DNA of 64,000 bases, taken from NCBI RefSeq assembly GCF_022581195.2, contig NC_061474.1, positions 2,914,001 to 2,978,000 of the forward strand. The letters run 5' to 3'. The DNA comes from Helicoverpa zea. Taxonomy: Eukaryota > Arthropoda > Insecta > Lepidoptera > Noctuidae. The translations under genes and the position numbers were made by a program. This document shows, piece by piece, positions 19,991 through 32,178 of this stretch. Each line of letters begins with the position of its first letter. Position 1 is the stretch's first letter. The notes beneath the pieces were generated by a model. It saw nothing but the letters and a program-made list of their open reading frames with translations. It was not told the DNA's origin and did no database searches.

Positions 19991-22947
19991 GGAAGGAAGA
20001 ATAATATAATATATTATGCTATTTAGAATTGACTGCCAAGAAAGATCATATTACGATACTCTGTCTCTAAATACGGGAATAAAATACAAAATGGCCGACA
20101 GAACGGAATGAGCACTTCGCTTTCGTATTGTCTGAAACTAAAACTATGAAAATGTATTAATCGATATTACAAATTACCTGAGCGTCGAAAGCTATAAATA
20201 TAAACTATGATCACAAAAGGTTTCCCCTAAACAAGTTGTTTATGGTTTTGCAACCCCATAGAATTTATGAGGGGTCTATTAATTGGCATGACTATCTTAT
20301 CTTAAACTAACGGGATTTCAACTGCATTCTGTGTGTATAACATAAAATATAGCCTACATGGCAATGGTGAAAAAAAAATATAGCCCAGTTTGTAGCTATA
20401 TTAAGGCGAATATTTTACAAATTGTTCAATAGTTTTAGATAATATTACGATTAGGTATATATTTCTTTTTTCTTTATGTCATGTGTAAAGTAATAAGGAT
20501 CAGCCAGTGTGACAGGAAAAAATATGTTTTATAACCATAACGTACCGGAATAAATACATCGGTTTTTTTGCAAAACTACGTTTTTATGTTTAAATAAATA
20601 TGGTGTCCAAATATTTGACCTTGGCTGCCGGAACAAACACGCATAAGTTAAAATGTTTAACAATTTGTACAATGAACAGGAAAAGTGTTACGAAAAATAT
20701 TTTTTATCCTATTATCTGATATTAAAAAATACTACATTCAAATGCACACTCATTTTTTTAGTAATAGGTACTTATTAACTGTCTAATTTATTATCTGAAC
20801 ATTTATTTTTTTTTTGCATTTAAGATACAAGTTTACTTTTTCAGTTTTTGTAATGTAAATATTATATAATACTGGTACTCAGCTGCATCCCGTTACACTG
20901 GTTAGTAAAAAGCTAGGCAAATGATATGTAAATATCATATTACAAAATAAATATTTGCATAGTAGAGCAGTTTAATACCTACCTATAAATAAACTACCGA
21001 CAAAATTAAGCCAAACTCCGAAGGTTAGATGCATCCTAACTTTCATTTCTGTCCGTTAGAATTATGAGTCAGCAGAACTAGTCAAACGTAAAGTATTGCA
21101 CAAAATCTTGATATGCAAACTGTATTAAGAAATTTTAATGCTCCGCTTCTAAGATTTAATGAAGCAATACTTCTATATAAATTAGCTTAAAATATTTTAG
21201 TATGTATTAGGTCTTTGGTGAAAGAAAGGTTTGTTAAATAGAATCAGTCAGTATGTACTTACATAAAAAAATAAAGCTTTAGCAAAAAAAACGATAAAAA
21301 GCATTTGATGTTTATAGTACGTGTCTTTAGCTGCAGGTACTTAAGTACTTACCTTTAGCAAGGGAAAGCCCCGGTTCAATCCACCAAGACATATGATTTT
21401 TTACTAGCATATAAAAACGAAATACTACAGACTTAGAACTGTGCCAAGATTATATAGGTACTCTAATAAAAAAATATTCTGTAGAGCATAAACTCTTTAG
21501 CACAGTTTAGTCTTAAGATTTTATTTAATACATTTAATACCTGGCTGGACAGTTACTTAAATGTGTTGCATGTAATAGAATACGTTTTTAAACGGTAGTT
21601 GTCACTTCGCTCCCAGTCAAAATAAACCAAAATTAAAGTTTTTCAATGTTTCAATATAAAAGATCCCTGGTACTATGCAAAGAATATTCATAAAATATTG
21701 AAAGAAAAAAAAATACATCCAGCTTAAACAAAAATCACAGTGGCCTACGCCATCTTGTAACGAACAATTGTGATTCCCCCAAAGGTGAATGAACTACAAT
21801 AAAAAAGGATTTTTGCGTACCGTTACTGGTACAAAAAATATCTGCAAGTCTTTGACGTTAAATAATCGAAGGTGCATTTGTTTGAAATAAGATTGGTATG
21901 GTTAAGAAGATTATTTTGTGGGTTATTAATGGTTAAAAAGTTGAGGGAGAAGTTTAGTTACTAACTACACTTACACGTCTGTTTTTAGGTAAGTTAAATA
22001 AAATCGAAAGATCCTGCAATATGATGTTTAATTTTTTTAATGCCTATTATTTAGCCAATAATACCTATTATGATAATAAGATGTTAAGTAAATAAATACG
22101 ACATTAATTAGTGAAGAAAGGATTAAAATTAAGATTGCTATGGATTTTCTTTCTCAGAAGAGAAATTATTTACAGAAACTAACTACAAAATAGACTTTGT
22201 AAAACAATCCATGTCCTTTATTAACATATAGAATACTTTTTTCTATTTTATTTATAGGCATGTAGTTCCGATTCTCTGAAATATATCAAAATAAATTCAA
22301 GACAAAATAAAGAGCAATAAACCAATGTCGATCTCAACAATAATTCCTAGAACCTAAAATAAATTTATCCTGAAATAATATCTAAATATCTAGATTTTAG
22401 TTAGCCAACTAGTTTAGGTAAATTGTTATTTCAAAACTTTAAACTATTCTTGTTTGATTCATAAGTTGTTTTTGAATTCTTGTTGTTCTAGAAATTTTGA
22501 ATAATGCATTTTAAATTAAACGTACTATAATTGTTTTTAGATTTTGTCAAAATTTCAAAATTCTAAAATCATGAATGCAAAAATACGAAAAGTAAAATAT
22601 TAATTATCGAAACTGGTTAAAATAAAAACTACTCTTTACTTTTACAATTGCAACAACAAAATTGTGTTCCGTTATTTGAAAAAAAAATACTGATAAACAG
22701 TTAAATACTGATTATATGATGTGTGTCACTGTCTAAGTATTTTGGCATCACCTGTACCTAACTTTTATTTATTTTATAAACTTCGTAAGTCCATACCTAG
22801 AAATACGAAGTTTGTCAAACTCATTAGCAACTCGATGTTCGGATAAATAAAGCTGACTTTAAAGCTGAGTTTTTGACGTTGTAATCTCAGGAACAACTGG
22901 TCCAATTTAAAAATAATCTTTCACTTTCAGATAGGCTATTCATCGAG
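19991..22947. other. No supported gene in about 3 kb of AT-rich DNA
   Basis: Only a scrap of SINE-A at about 20874-20925 (GGTACTCAGCTGCATCCCG, then AAAAAGCTAGGCAAATGAT) is recognisable. The rest is A/T-rich with short homopolymers. Confidence 0.5.
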
Positions 22948-23030
22948 TAAAGCGCTGGTACTCAGCTACATCCAGTTAGACTGGAAGCCGACCCCAACAT
23001 AGTTGGGAAAAGGCTCGGAAGAAGAAGATT
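22948..23030 (+). mobile_element. SINE-A tail insertion with 12-bp target duplication
   Basis: AAGCGCTGGTACTCAGCTAC, then GACTGGAAGCCGACCCC and GTTGGGAAAAGGCTCGG with a GAAGAAGAAG end. CTATTCATCGAG flanks it at 22936-22947 and 23031-23042. Only the last 83 bp of the SINE were copied. The tail here is GAA units, as in LINE-A, not the usual GAT. Confidence 0.92.
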
Positions 23031-23042
23031 CTATTCATCGAG

Positions 23043-23621
23043 GAAGGCTTTACTTGCCAATGGCTGGAGGCCTTAAATTCTAGGCACTCAGAGGGAATTG
23101 TCCGATTAATTGCGAGATACCATTTTAAGAAAAGTATACTTAGGCTACTCTTTATCCAGGCACGCGCAATAGTCTCCTCCACAGATTGCGAATGAAACTG
23201 GTAGTATAGCTAATTAATCAATATTTTTTCATCAAACAAACAGTTGAATATTACATGTTCTATGTATCTGAAATTCCCCAATGAAAAACCAAGCATTCCC
23301 CGTTCACAAAATACCTTTGTGCGCAGCCGGTTATGTTGGCCTTTTTCAATTTCACGTTTCGCCTCTCTTTGTGAAATACTGAAAGTTAATAGTTCTGTAG
23401 TTCTGTAGTTCTGTGAATTCTCATCAAAAACCATTGCTATGATTTTCATAACTGTTGGTTATTTTTAATTTGATTAAAATTTTGGACCAAAAAATGAGTG
23501 ATACATTTTTGTCATTCAGCGAATAGCATTTTTATTCAAATATTTTCCCTTCAACAACACTTTTAAATATGGAGAATAAAATAACTAGCTAACCCAATTT
23601 CAGTTTAGTTAATACTACGAA
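23043..23621. other. No gene recognised
   Basis: The minus-strand frame at 23210-23449 has no motif. A small GTTCTGTA triplication lies at 23390-23413. Confidence 0.4.
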
Positions 23622-23805
23622 AGGCCCACGCACTTCCTACCAAGAATTAGTCCAAAACAACGTATAACCAGATTGTAAGCAATTCTACAAAATTCAAATT
23701 CAGAATACACTCTCACGCATGCTTGGCTAACCCTTTTGATGCACGTAAAGTCCTTAAAACCTAGATTTCACATAGGTGCCCGCTTTTTGCAAAAGAGTAT
23801 ACTAT
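23622..23805 (+). repeat. Unnamed dispersed repeat, copy 1
   Basis: Matches 54404-54625 in order: AATTAGTCCAAAACAA, ACACTCTCACGCATGCTTGG, CTAACCCTTTTGATGC, then CATAGGTGCCCGCTTTTT and GCAAAAGAGTRTAT. It lacks a 38-bp segment that the other copy has. It has no ORF and no clear inverted ends. Confidence 0.8.
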
Positions 23806-24412
23806 TATTATCCCATCTGATCTTCAAATAAACTTTGAATAAAGCAATTCCATGTTTTTCTCGTTGAATCGTTGTTCTTGCAGGGACTGAAGTGCATTAT
23901 ATGCAAATAAGATCCCATTGTAATTTTAGTTTTCACAGAGGTCTTTACGTCTTAACTTAATATTATTTGAATGGAGATGTTTTAAATACAAGGTTGGTCC
24001 AAATCTAATCTCTGTTGAAATATCTCTTTAAGTTGTACTGCCAACTTAAACAACATTCAAGATTAAATTGTAATTTGTGTTTAGATGTGTAATTTAAATT
24101 TTATAAGTATTTCATTAATTTAGAAGCCAATGTTTTTATTTTTACATAATTCATACAAACTTAAGTTACTAAACAAAATGAAAAAAAATATATGTATCAA
24201 AAAATTCATCCGCATATCTGTCAAAAGGAAAACATAGGTACGCACTTATATGTAAGCATAAAAAGCGTAGAATACTCAATTAGCACATTTGCCAAATGCT
24301 AGAATGCATTTGGATTAGTATCATTCATGAATATCAGGATTTAAATCCGCCAAAATAAAGAAAGAAAACCACGAATCCATTTGTATGCAAATTATATAAA
24401 ATGCAAGTACTT
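23806..24412. other. AT-rich DNA, nothing recognised
   Basis: No supported feature. Confidence 0.45.
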
Positions 24413-24778
24413 TAGACTATTTCCCACGGAGGAACGAAAGATAGCGGAGATGCTATAAGGAAGGTAGGTCAGGCGCCTTCTTGTAGGTCAAGTAACGTAC
24501 GGTAGACGTGATCAGTTACTAGAACCACAGATTACTTAATAGTAACTAACGACGAGTTCGGGTTCCTTGTCAAATCAACACCAATTTTTTAAAAATTGGT
24601 CTTGATTGAGTGGTGATTTTATTTTGAAAAATAGTGGGTTTGTTCCAAAGTAGGCGTGTAAGGGCGGAGCTAGTAACGTTCCTCGTCACTCGAACACCCG
24701 CATTTTGGCGCGCTACTTTCTTCGGAAATTTTGCGTTATGACATCTCCGCTAGTCATTTTGTTCTTAATGCTATTTCC
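24413..24778. mobile_element. M300 MITE copy B
   Basis: Left end TAGACTATTTCCCACGGAGG with ATAGCGGAGATGCTATAA; right end in reverse AGAACAAAATGACTAGCGG with AGATGTCATAA. Inner blocks shared with copy C: GTAGGTCAGGCG, TAAGGGCG, GTAACGTTCCTCGTC. It holds extra internal sequence, including an ACCAATTTTTTAAAAATTGG palindrome. Confidence 0.82.
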
Positions 24779-25714
24779 TTTCATAAAACATTTGAATGTG
24801 ACACTAATGTTTTTTCCTTCCACGATTTTGTTACAATCTTTTCTCTGCATTGAATGAAAAAACCATAAGTGGGTAAACGATGCAAGTTCTATGGTTTTAG
24901 AGCCATCATTTGTTTTTAATGGCTTGATTTACTTAATTTATGGGTCTTAAACATCCTTAATTTTTGGAGCCAAAAATAGTAGAAGAAGCTTTTATATAGG
25001 AACTAGCTTTTTACTGCTATTTTGCCCTTTCTCTGGTAAAACTATTTGAAGTTCTCGGTTCGTCTTATCTTTAAATTCCACAGAAATCAGTTGAGCTATT
25101 TTAACATTATGACTACCATTAATTCAGAATTCCAGTAATGTTTTAGCTAACTTATGGCAGGTTTATCTAAATCACTATGTCCCGCCAGCGGATCCATTCG
25201 CTCATAGCATAGGTCGCCTTTAGACTTTCTCGATGAACGCTATCCAACACTGAAACAATGGTTCAAATCAGTAGTTCGTGAAGCAAGTCTACTCAATCAA
25301 ACAAAGAAACTTTTCGGCTTTTTAATATAACTAATTACAGGTTTTCTCTTAAAAAATCACAATCAATCTGACAAAGTTACTCAGAAAGCAGCCGCTAAAC
25401 ATTTTATATAACTGGACGTAAGAAACAGCAAGATATCAGTGCTTAACGATCATAATATAATTAATGTGTACACGAATTATAACAGGTTGGAATTCACAAC
25501 TCAAATGCTATTAGGAAAACTGGTTCTTCTAGTCTATTCTGTTTGAATACTACTAACTTAAGTTGACACATACATTTTGATAATGATAATATTGTCGTAG
25601 GCCCGGTATCCTATGCTAGGCCGAGATAATTCGAAACATAGTATTTGCGTAAAAGAGTAAATAAACATTGGAGCACATCCACATATTACCAACCAATCAA
25701 TTATATTTTTTCCT
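24779..25714. other. AT-rich DNA, nothing recognised
   Basis: No supported feature. Confidence 0.45.
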
Positions 25715-25785
25715 AATGATTTTTATTTATTTATTTACAAGTGCATACTTAAATCTAATTCGACATAGTACTTACACATATTTCA
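25715..25785 (-). mobile_element. LINE tail of the TACTATGTCGAATTAG type
   Basis: In reverse: AAGTACTATGTCGAATTAGA, TTTAAGTATG and an AAATAAATAAATAAA end. The same tail, plus strand, is at 29650-29722 and 42838-42912. Its ending in AAAT units is typical of a non-LTR 3' terminus. Confidence 0.65.
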
Positions 25786-26454
25786 TTAACTATAACTTAA
25801 CTATACCTTTATCCTTACATACTACACAGTATTTGATTATAAAATGTATTTAAGTAGATACTACTAATAAACAAATAAATGAAGTATTTCAACTACAACA
25901 CTTTTAATGCTGTATATGGAATGCTCAAAATAAATTGGTTTCTTTAAAACTTCAAAAATTCCCATAACAGTTTTAAGAAACCGTGACATTAAAAAAAACC
26001 GAATACTCGTTTTGCGAATAGGTGGTATTTCCAAACATTCACGATTTTGCTGTGAATAACCATTTTTAAGTATAATAGGTTTGGCAACTAGGTGATAATT
26101 ATTTTCTAAATAATTATTTTTTGGGATTCTACACCAACTAATGTTTGTCTATTTGACACAAGTCTTCCGAACTTCAAAATATTTTTTTGTTTTTACGTAA
26201 GTGGTTATGTAGTTCGGAGGATGGTGATTTATTTATTTATGAGAGGTAGCAAAGATGACAGTACCAAAGATGACAGTACATTACATTAAATTACCATACC
26301 AAACATTATGATGAGTTTGAGATTCTCACTCACCTTTATTCTTTCCGCGAAATAGCAAGTGTTTAGTATTAACTTAAAAAATACTTCCAATCGTCTTAAC
26401 AAAAGGCTCAATACCATTTTCCTATCATTTCATTTAGCATCTGCATTTCATTCT
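25786..26454. other. AT-rich DNA, nothing recognised
   Basis: No supported feature. Confidence 0.45.
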
Positions 26455-26605
26455 GCGATAATCTCTCTCCGGTCGTGTCGGATTGCCGTCCCATCGGGCT
26501 ATGAGAGTGAAGGAATAGTGAGTGCACCTGTGTCTGCGCAAATGCTTGTGCTCTATAATATGTCCTGCAGTTGGCTGATCTCGGCTAGGACGCCATTGCT
26601 ATTTT
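26455..26605 (+). repeat. Repeat Q, best copy
   Basis: CTCTCTCCGGTCGTGTCGGA, TTGCCGTCCCATCGGGC, GTGAAGGAATAGTGAGTGCA, then TGTCCTGCAGTTGGCTGATC. Other copies are at 29590, 43705 and (minus) 53080. Q is a dispersed moth repeat, GC-richer than its surroundings. The frame at 26359-26607 runs through it but is interrupted in the other copies, so I do not call it coding. Confidence 0.8.
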
Positions 26606-27104
26606 GATTTTTATACTTCGCCGACACAACTTCTACACATAGTAATATTCTAAACACAAAAATAAACAACGTATGTCACAATTGCGTAAGTTCCAACGTT
26701 TTTATGTGACTCTGCTAATTTATTGTTTGGTGAGAAAACCTCGCTATTGTTTGGCGAAGTACGTACATTTAATGTTGAAGACATTTCTTAACCAATAACT
26801 TTATTGCAACTTCAATGTTGGCAAAATATTAAGTTTTACTTTGATTTGTTCCATCCGTATTTATTTATGTAAAAAAATATTTGTACATAATTAAAAAATA
26901 TTATAAAATCGGAATCGGCGGTTGTCAGGGAAACAAAGAAAAACTTCCTGCATTTTATATTTACATATTACCTTAGGGAAATAATGTAATAATGCAGATT
27001 TCCAAGTGCATTGACAAGGCTAGTTGATAGTTTACTCTATAAATTAGTTTATATAAACACTAGATAGGTATTACTAGGTAGGTAAAATAAACTACTATCT
27101 GCAC
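26606..27104. other. AT-rich DNA, nothing recognised
   Basis: No supported feature. Confidence 0.45.
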
Positions 27105-27215
27105 ACCCGGTGGGCTATCTGACGAACTTTTCATATCAGATGAGGTTTCTGAAATTAGCTCTACTGCAAACAAACCAACTCTTCGGCTTTATTTTGTTAG
27201 TATAAATAATAAAAA
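27105..27215 (+). repeat. Repeat X, 3' part
   Basis: GGGCTATCTGACG, TTTCTGAAATTAGCTCTAC and CAACTCTTCGGCTTTATTTT follow the X subfamily seen at 28558 and 32683. Confidence 0.55.
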
Positions 27216-27525
27216 ATACCTTTATCATAATCTACTTTCAATAAACCTAAAAAATCTTAAACTAATTTTGATTTTGAAATCATCGATTACCCTTCACTTC
27301 ACTGAACTCTTTATAAACCCTTTGATGGTTACCACAAAGGGCCCAATGTCATAACTAGATCGTTAGGAACAAGGAAATTATCGTTAGCAATTATGATTTT
27401 ACTTTGAATGTTCACGACATTAAGGTAGCTACAGATGGGCGAAAAAACGTAGTTGCGTTCTTTTAGTAAGCAAGAGTTGCGATTCTTAAATAAATATTAT
27501 AAGAATGACGAATTGAATAACTTAT

Positions 27526-27590
27526 AAAAAAAAGCTATACTAAGCTTAACAATTTTAAATACATTGTTAAGCTTAGTATAGCTTTTTTTT
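27526..27590. repeat. Perfect 28-bp inverted repeat
   Basis: Eight A then GCTATACTAAGCTTAACAAT (27526-27553) pairs without mismatch with ATTGTTAAGCTTAGTATAGC then eight T (27563-27590) around a 9-base loop. Its perfection implies a recent origin or maintenance. No terminal duplication is obvious. Confidence 0.92.
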
Positions 27591-28557
27591 AAATCGCTAA
27601 TCCCAGAAAGAAGGTCCTGGTACAGTTCGAATTAAAAAACTCTTTTAGTGTGAGATGGCACATTTTTGATATGGTTATCGGAGCTAATGAGTAATTAAGG
27701 AAAAAAAAGACAAAAATAAAAGAGCGGATCAATAAACGATTAATTTGAATTCACCAGGTAAGAGTAAAAGCCGATGAAATCGACCTATGAGCAAAAGTTT
27801 ATTGCAATATAATTTTTTATTTATTTCACCTTACCATAACCAGCTGACAACGACAAGAACTCTAGGAAATATTTAAAAGAATGTTATAAATCAAATGAGT
27901 ATCAATGACGTCCTTTGGATCGAAACAGGTTCTATCCAATTAAATATTAAGAAAAAACTGCAAGTCACCGCCCAATCTCAATAGCATTCCTATTAAAAAT
28001 TATAACCGATATCATGGCCAATATTTAAAAAAAAAAAACTTAAATATTCTAATAAATATAACTTGAAAAAATATGTACAAAAAAGTTTGACGTAATACAA
28101 ATTATAGTTAGTTAATTAAAACATACAAATCTTGGACAAATGACGTATTTGTTACGTGGGCAATTAATCTTGTCCACCATATTATTATTATGTATTACAC
28201 GGGTATTATAAAAATAACGATAACATCAAAAAAAAAAATGTGATTTTTATAGAACCTTGTTCTATGATTTTATCATATTAACGCACATTTTAATGCATGA
28301 TACGTAAGCGGTTTATAATTATGACAAAACTTTACATCAAGATTGAATTTTATTTTTTCAACGATAGCCGAGATTTTGATACCGAAAATGAATTTTGAGT
28401 ATTCTACCATCACTACGGGGGGACTACTTTCAAAACGAAGGTACAAATTAGTTTATAGCCTTCCTCCTCCATAAGGCTTTAAATCACAGAAGGTATTTTC
28501 TAAATTAGACTAGTAGTTAATATATAAAATATTAAGCTATACGAGTATTAAATTAGT
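27591..28557. other. AT-rich DNA, nothing recognised
   Basis: No supported feature. Confidence 0.45.
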
Positions 28558-28745
28558 ACTAGCTTCTGCCAGCGGTTTCACCCGCATCCCGTGGGAACCT
28601 CTGCACGAACCCGGATAAAAAGCCTATAGCCTTCCTCGATAAATGGGCTATCTAACACCGAAAGAATTGTTCAAATCGGACCAGTAGTTCCTGAGATTAG
28701 CTCGTTCAAACAAGCAAAATTTTCAGCTTTATTATACTAGTATAT
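28558..28745 (+). repeat. Repeat X, good copy
   Basis: CTAGCTTCTGCCAGCGGTTT, CACCCGCATCCCGTGGGAAC, CCCGGATAAAAAGCCTATAG, GGACCAGTAGTTCCTGAG and GCTTTATTATACTAGTATA. It belongs to the same subfamily as 32683-32875. Confidence 0.85.
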
Positions 28746-29589
28746 AGAATATAGATAGAACTATGAATGGGTTCATGTATAGGTACACACTGCATATTAA
28801 TCCTTTGTTAACCAAGCTATTAAGTATCTATTGTTAGACATAGGACTATCCTAACGTGTGACACGCCTTTTCTCACCTTTATTTATCTTCATTATAACTT
28901 GGATTACCCTATGACTAACCCTTCGACGAATAGATCACTAACGCAAACATTTGTAGTATTTGCTCTGCTGTTACGCACCTGCCCTTTTCCGTTACAGATT
29001 AAATTCGAAGATTCGAGATTTTTATAAGTAACGCTGTTGATGTGTGAAATAACCGCTCGTATCTGAGGCATCTAAAGTGCACCATTTGAGCATGGTGTAC
29101 AAGTTGAGAAATGCACCAAATGCGTCAAACCCATCTAAAATAGCAAACTTATTTGGCAACAAAAACGCCCAGTGCAAACTAACCCTAATGAACCCGCAAC
29201 AATAGTCGCAAGTCTGTAACGACTTTCCTTATTAAAAAGATTTTTTAATGTCATTAGGCAACAGTGTAACAATCGGCATTGTTTTAATTGCTCAGCACAA
29301 TAATTGTTGAAGTACAAGTGAACTTGCTTTGTTTTGCTTGCTTTGTCTCAGGTAGTGCAGGGTCATTGTTGGTGGTTTATGACCTTTAAGTATGTAGGTA
29401 TATAATATTAATATTGTGTGACATTTTTTAAGAATGTATGTTGGTATGTTTGTTACACTTTCACCCTAAAACTAATTGATAGATTTTGATAAAACTTGGC
29501 ATAAATAAGGATTATGTATCAGACAATATGTTAGGCTACTTTTATCTATGTGTGTGAAGTAGTTTGCAGGTGAAAATGGAATAGATTGA
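28746..29589. other. No gene; decayed LINE-tail words at about 29400-29570
   Basis: TATAATATTAATATTGTGTG and AATTGATAGATTTTGATAAA (minus sense) resemble the ATATTAGTAGGGAT-type LINE 3' end of 49640-49822, strongly diverged. Confidence 0.35.
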
Positions 29590-29855
29590 TAGAGCTCCCT
29601 CCGGTCATGTCGCGCGGCGGCGCGGGCAGTTAAGGAAACATACCTTTTTATAAGTACTATGTCGAATTAGTTTAAGATATCTGTAAGGGCAAAGTAACTT
29701 TGTGATAAATAAATAAATAAACGTCCCAACGGGTTGTGACAGTGAAGGAATAGGGAGTGCACACTCGTGCACTAAAATATGTTTTGCACAGCTGGCTGAT
29801 CTCCTTATATGAGAACAGCCTCCATGGTCATTATAATTTTGTGGCCATCTCACCT
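29590..29855 (+). repeat. Repeat Q copy split by a LINE tail
   Basis: Q starts as CTCCCTCCGGTCATGTCGCG and resumes at 29724 with CGTCCCAACGGGTTGTGACA, GTGAAGGAATAGGGAGTGCA and GCTGGCTGATCTCC. The join falls within the GCCGTCCCATCGG segment of the intact copy at 26455. Confidence 0.75.
29628..29723 (+). mobile_element. LINE tail nested in Q
   Basis: AGTACTATGTCGAATTAGTT, TAAGGGCAAAGTAAC and GATAAATAAATAAATAAAC form the same 3' tail as 42838-42912. Its exact 5' edge is uncertain by about 10 bases. Confidence 0.7.
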
Positions 29856-30916
29856 AACACAAATGTCACAGTTTTCCGAAAATACTATTGATAAATCGAA
29901 ATGCTCAATTTAGGAATTTACCAAGTTAGGAAGTCGACCCCAACCCAGTTAGAGAAAGGCATCACAGGATGTTGGTCATAAAACCAACACCTACAATGTT
30001 GAATAAGCTAGAGCCAAGGCGAACTACACATAATTAAGAATTAAGGCTAAACTAGATTAGTAATCATTTCTATGTTCTAGTAGATTGAAAACGTTTATAG
30101 GCAATTATTAAAATCATATCTTTATATATTTTCCAATATTTCAATAATCGGCAATATCCTAAAACGTTTTCATAAGTCTGACAAATACTACGCTGAAAAC
30201 CGCATCAAAATTGTACAACCAATCGTGAGATAATTGCGTACAAGCATACGTATACATGAGTATATAAGTACTACTAAATTGAACTGAGAACCTCCTTTTT
30301 TTGAAAAGAGTCCACGAGGTATCGGGCAGCAAGAATTACTTTAGCATATTTTAATGTTGGTTAGAATTGCAAGAAACTATGAGACTGCTGGACTTCTAAG
30401 AAAATGTATGTAAAGCTGGACCCCTGTATCTTTCAAAATAGTTACTTACGTGTTACCAGTAACTTAAGTCATAATGTTACTACTAGTTAATACCGGTATT
30501 CTGAACTTAGACCACTTAAGACTACCTCAGACTCTGATACCTATATGCACATGGTTTCAGGTTGTTACAATATTATAGTATATATTTAAACATGTATATA
30601 AACATTTAAATTTTACATTGCACGATTATTTGAGACTTTCAATGTTATTAAACGTCTCATTAATTAATTAACTAGTAAAAAAAACATCATATTAATTACC
30701 GACAAAATATGACATTTAAATCTTAAAATAAATAGATAAGCAAGATTAACAAATTCCAACACAGACCTAAATAAAAAAAGATGGAACATCATAAAATACA
30801 TAAATTGCTATAAAAAACCTTATCCAGACCAAAAAAGGAGGTACTTCAGAACAGGACTTTAGTAATTTTTCAAAACTGGTTTCGTATGACGCAGTAGACC
30901 CAAGACCTTACGAAGG
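29856..30916. other. No gene; SINE-A scrap at 29925-29965 and repeat end at 30290
   Basis: AGGAAGTCGACCCCAACCCA then GTTAGAGAAAGGCAT is a decayed SINE-A tail. GAACTGAGAACCTCCTTTTT at 30286 is the end repeat also seen at 32135. Nothing else is recognised. Confidence 0.4.
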
Positions 30917-31218
30917 TCTAGACCACGGAGTGAGGATGATGAACGGAGATGCCATAATGCAGGTAGGTCAGGCGTTTTCTAGGTCATATACGTACAGTGG
31001 GATCAATTACGAGTGGACTAACGAGGCGTTCGGTTTCTCTGGGACATCTGTCAACGACTTTTGGTATTACAAAAAATGATCGGGTTCAAAGACGGCGTAT
31101 AAGGGCGAAGACAGTAACGTTCCTCGTCCCCTACACGCTTGCGTTTTAGCGAGCCACATTCTTAGGAGATTTTCCGTTATGGCACCTCCGCTAGTCATTT
31201 TGTTCTCCATGGTCTAGA
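30917..31218. mobile_element. M300 MITE copy C (reference copy)
   Basis: Bounded by TCTAGACCACGGAG on the left and its inverse CTCCATGGTCTAGA on the right. The inverted repeats continue inward to CGGAGATGCCATAA and CGGAGGTGCCATAA. The 302-bp body has no ORF. It is the cleanest copy for defining the family's ends. Confidence 0.9.
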
Positions 31219-32134
31219 ACTAAACAGGTTGTAGGTACAAGTTTGTAAATACTAGGGTCTTTTATGTTAAGAATAAATATATTTTTAAACCCAGACGAAA
31301 AGAGAAGAGTTAAATTTTGACCTCTATATCTGCCCGTTTGTGGCACCATAGTTCTTAAACGGGTGAACTGACTTAGATGCGTTTTTTAAAATAAAAGTTG
31401 TGTTTTACAGCGGTGGTTCTAAGAGATTTTTTTGTAATCTGTGATAAAACTGAAAATATATTTTCTACAAGTCTAACAAGAAAATTGCGAATTATTTATA
31501 AAATTAGAAATACCTAAAGATATTTAAAGTATATTAAAGAAACTTGTTTATTTCCTTCTTAGAAAATATATTTTAATACAAATATTTTTACGTTACCTAA
31601 ATTTTTATTAGGCTTTTCCTTATTTTTAAAATCCGTGTTTATATTAAAATCAAATATTATTAACATCCCACTAGATTTTTTTTCACGTGGTTCAAGCAAA
31701 AAGCAGGATAATAATTTTAATTTTTCGCGATTTTTTCATTTGCATGAAATCGCATGAATAATATTTATAATTAATCCTTACATTTTTTTTACCTGTTCTG
31801 TGTATATTATAAAGAGGTTTAATTTTTGAGTTTGTTAGTTTGTGGTTTAATCTCCACATCCACTGATTGATATTTAGAAAAGTTCTTGTAATTATTCGTC
31901 CCTCGGGACGCAAGTGAAACCGAGAAGCATAGCTAGTCAAAACTAAGATAAATTAAAGCAATACTATACGTAACTCATACGAAAGAGAGCATGGAAAAGG
32001 CCTCATACGAAAGAGGCCGTAGCTTTTTTTGCTTTAAAATGTTTTTGGGAGTCGGTTTATTTTTGTATTTTTTATTTTATTTTAAGCTCACTCACACAAG
32101 TCACTATCCGCATAAGTGGAAAGTTCTCAAGTTC
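31219..32134. other. No gene; X scrap at 31890-31940
   Basis: CCCTCGGGACGCAAGTGAAA then CCGAGAAGCATAGCTAG is the start of X in reverse. Frames at 31692-31940 and 31991-32209 have no motif. Confidence 0.4.
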
Positions 32135-32178
32135 GAATTGAGAACCTCCTCCTTTTTGGGAAGTCGGTTAAAAAATAA
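32135..32178 (+). repeat. ACCTCCTCCTTTTT repeat end
   Basis: AATTGAGAACCTCCTCCTTT then GGGAAGTCGGTTAAAAAAT. A related GGGAGTCGGTTTA word precedes it at 32048, hinting that the element begins near 32000. Confidence 0.55.

Noticed and set aside
27526..27590. Pre-miRNA candidate
   Set aside because: The stem is perfectly paired with A8/T8 edges and the loop is short. Animal precursors usually have mismatches and a longer arm plus lower-stem structure. Kept only as an inverted repeat.
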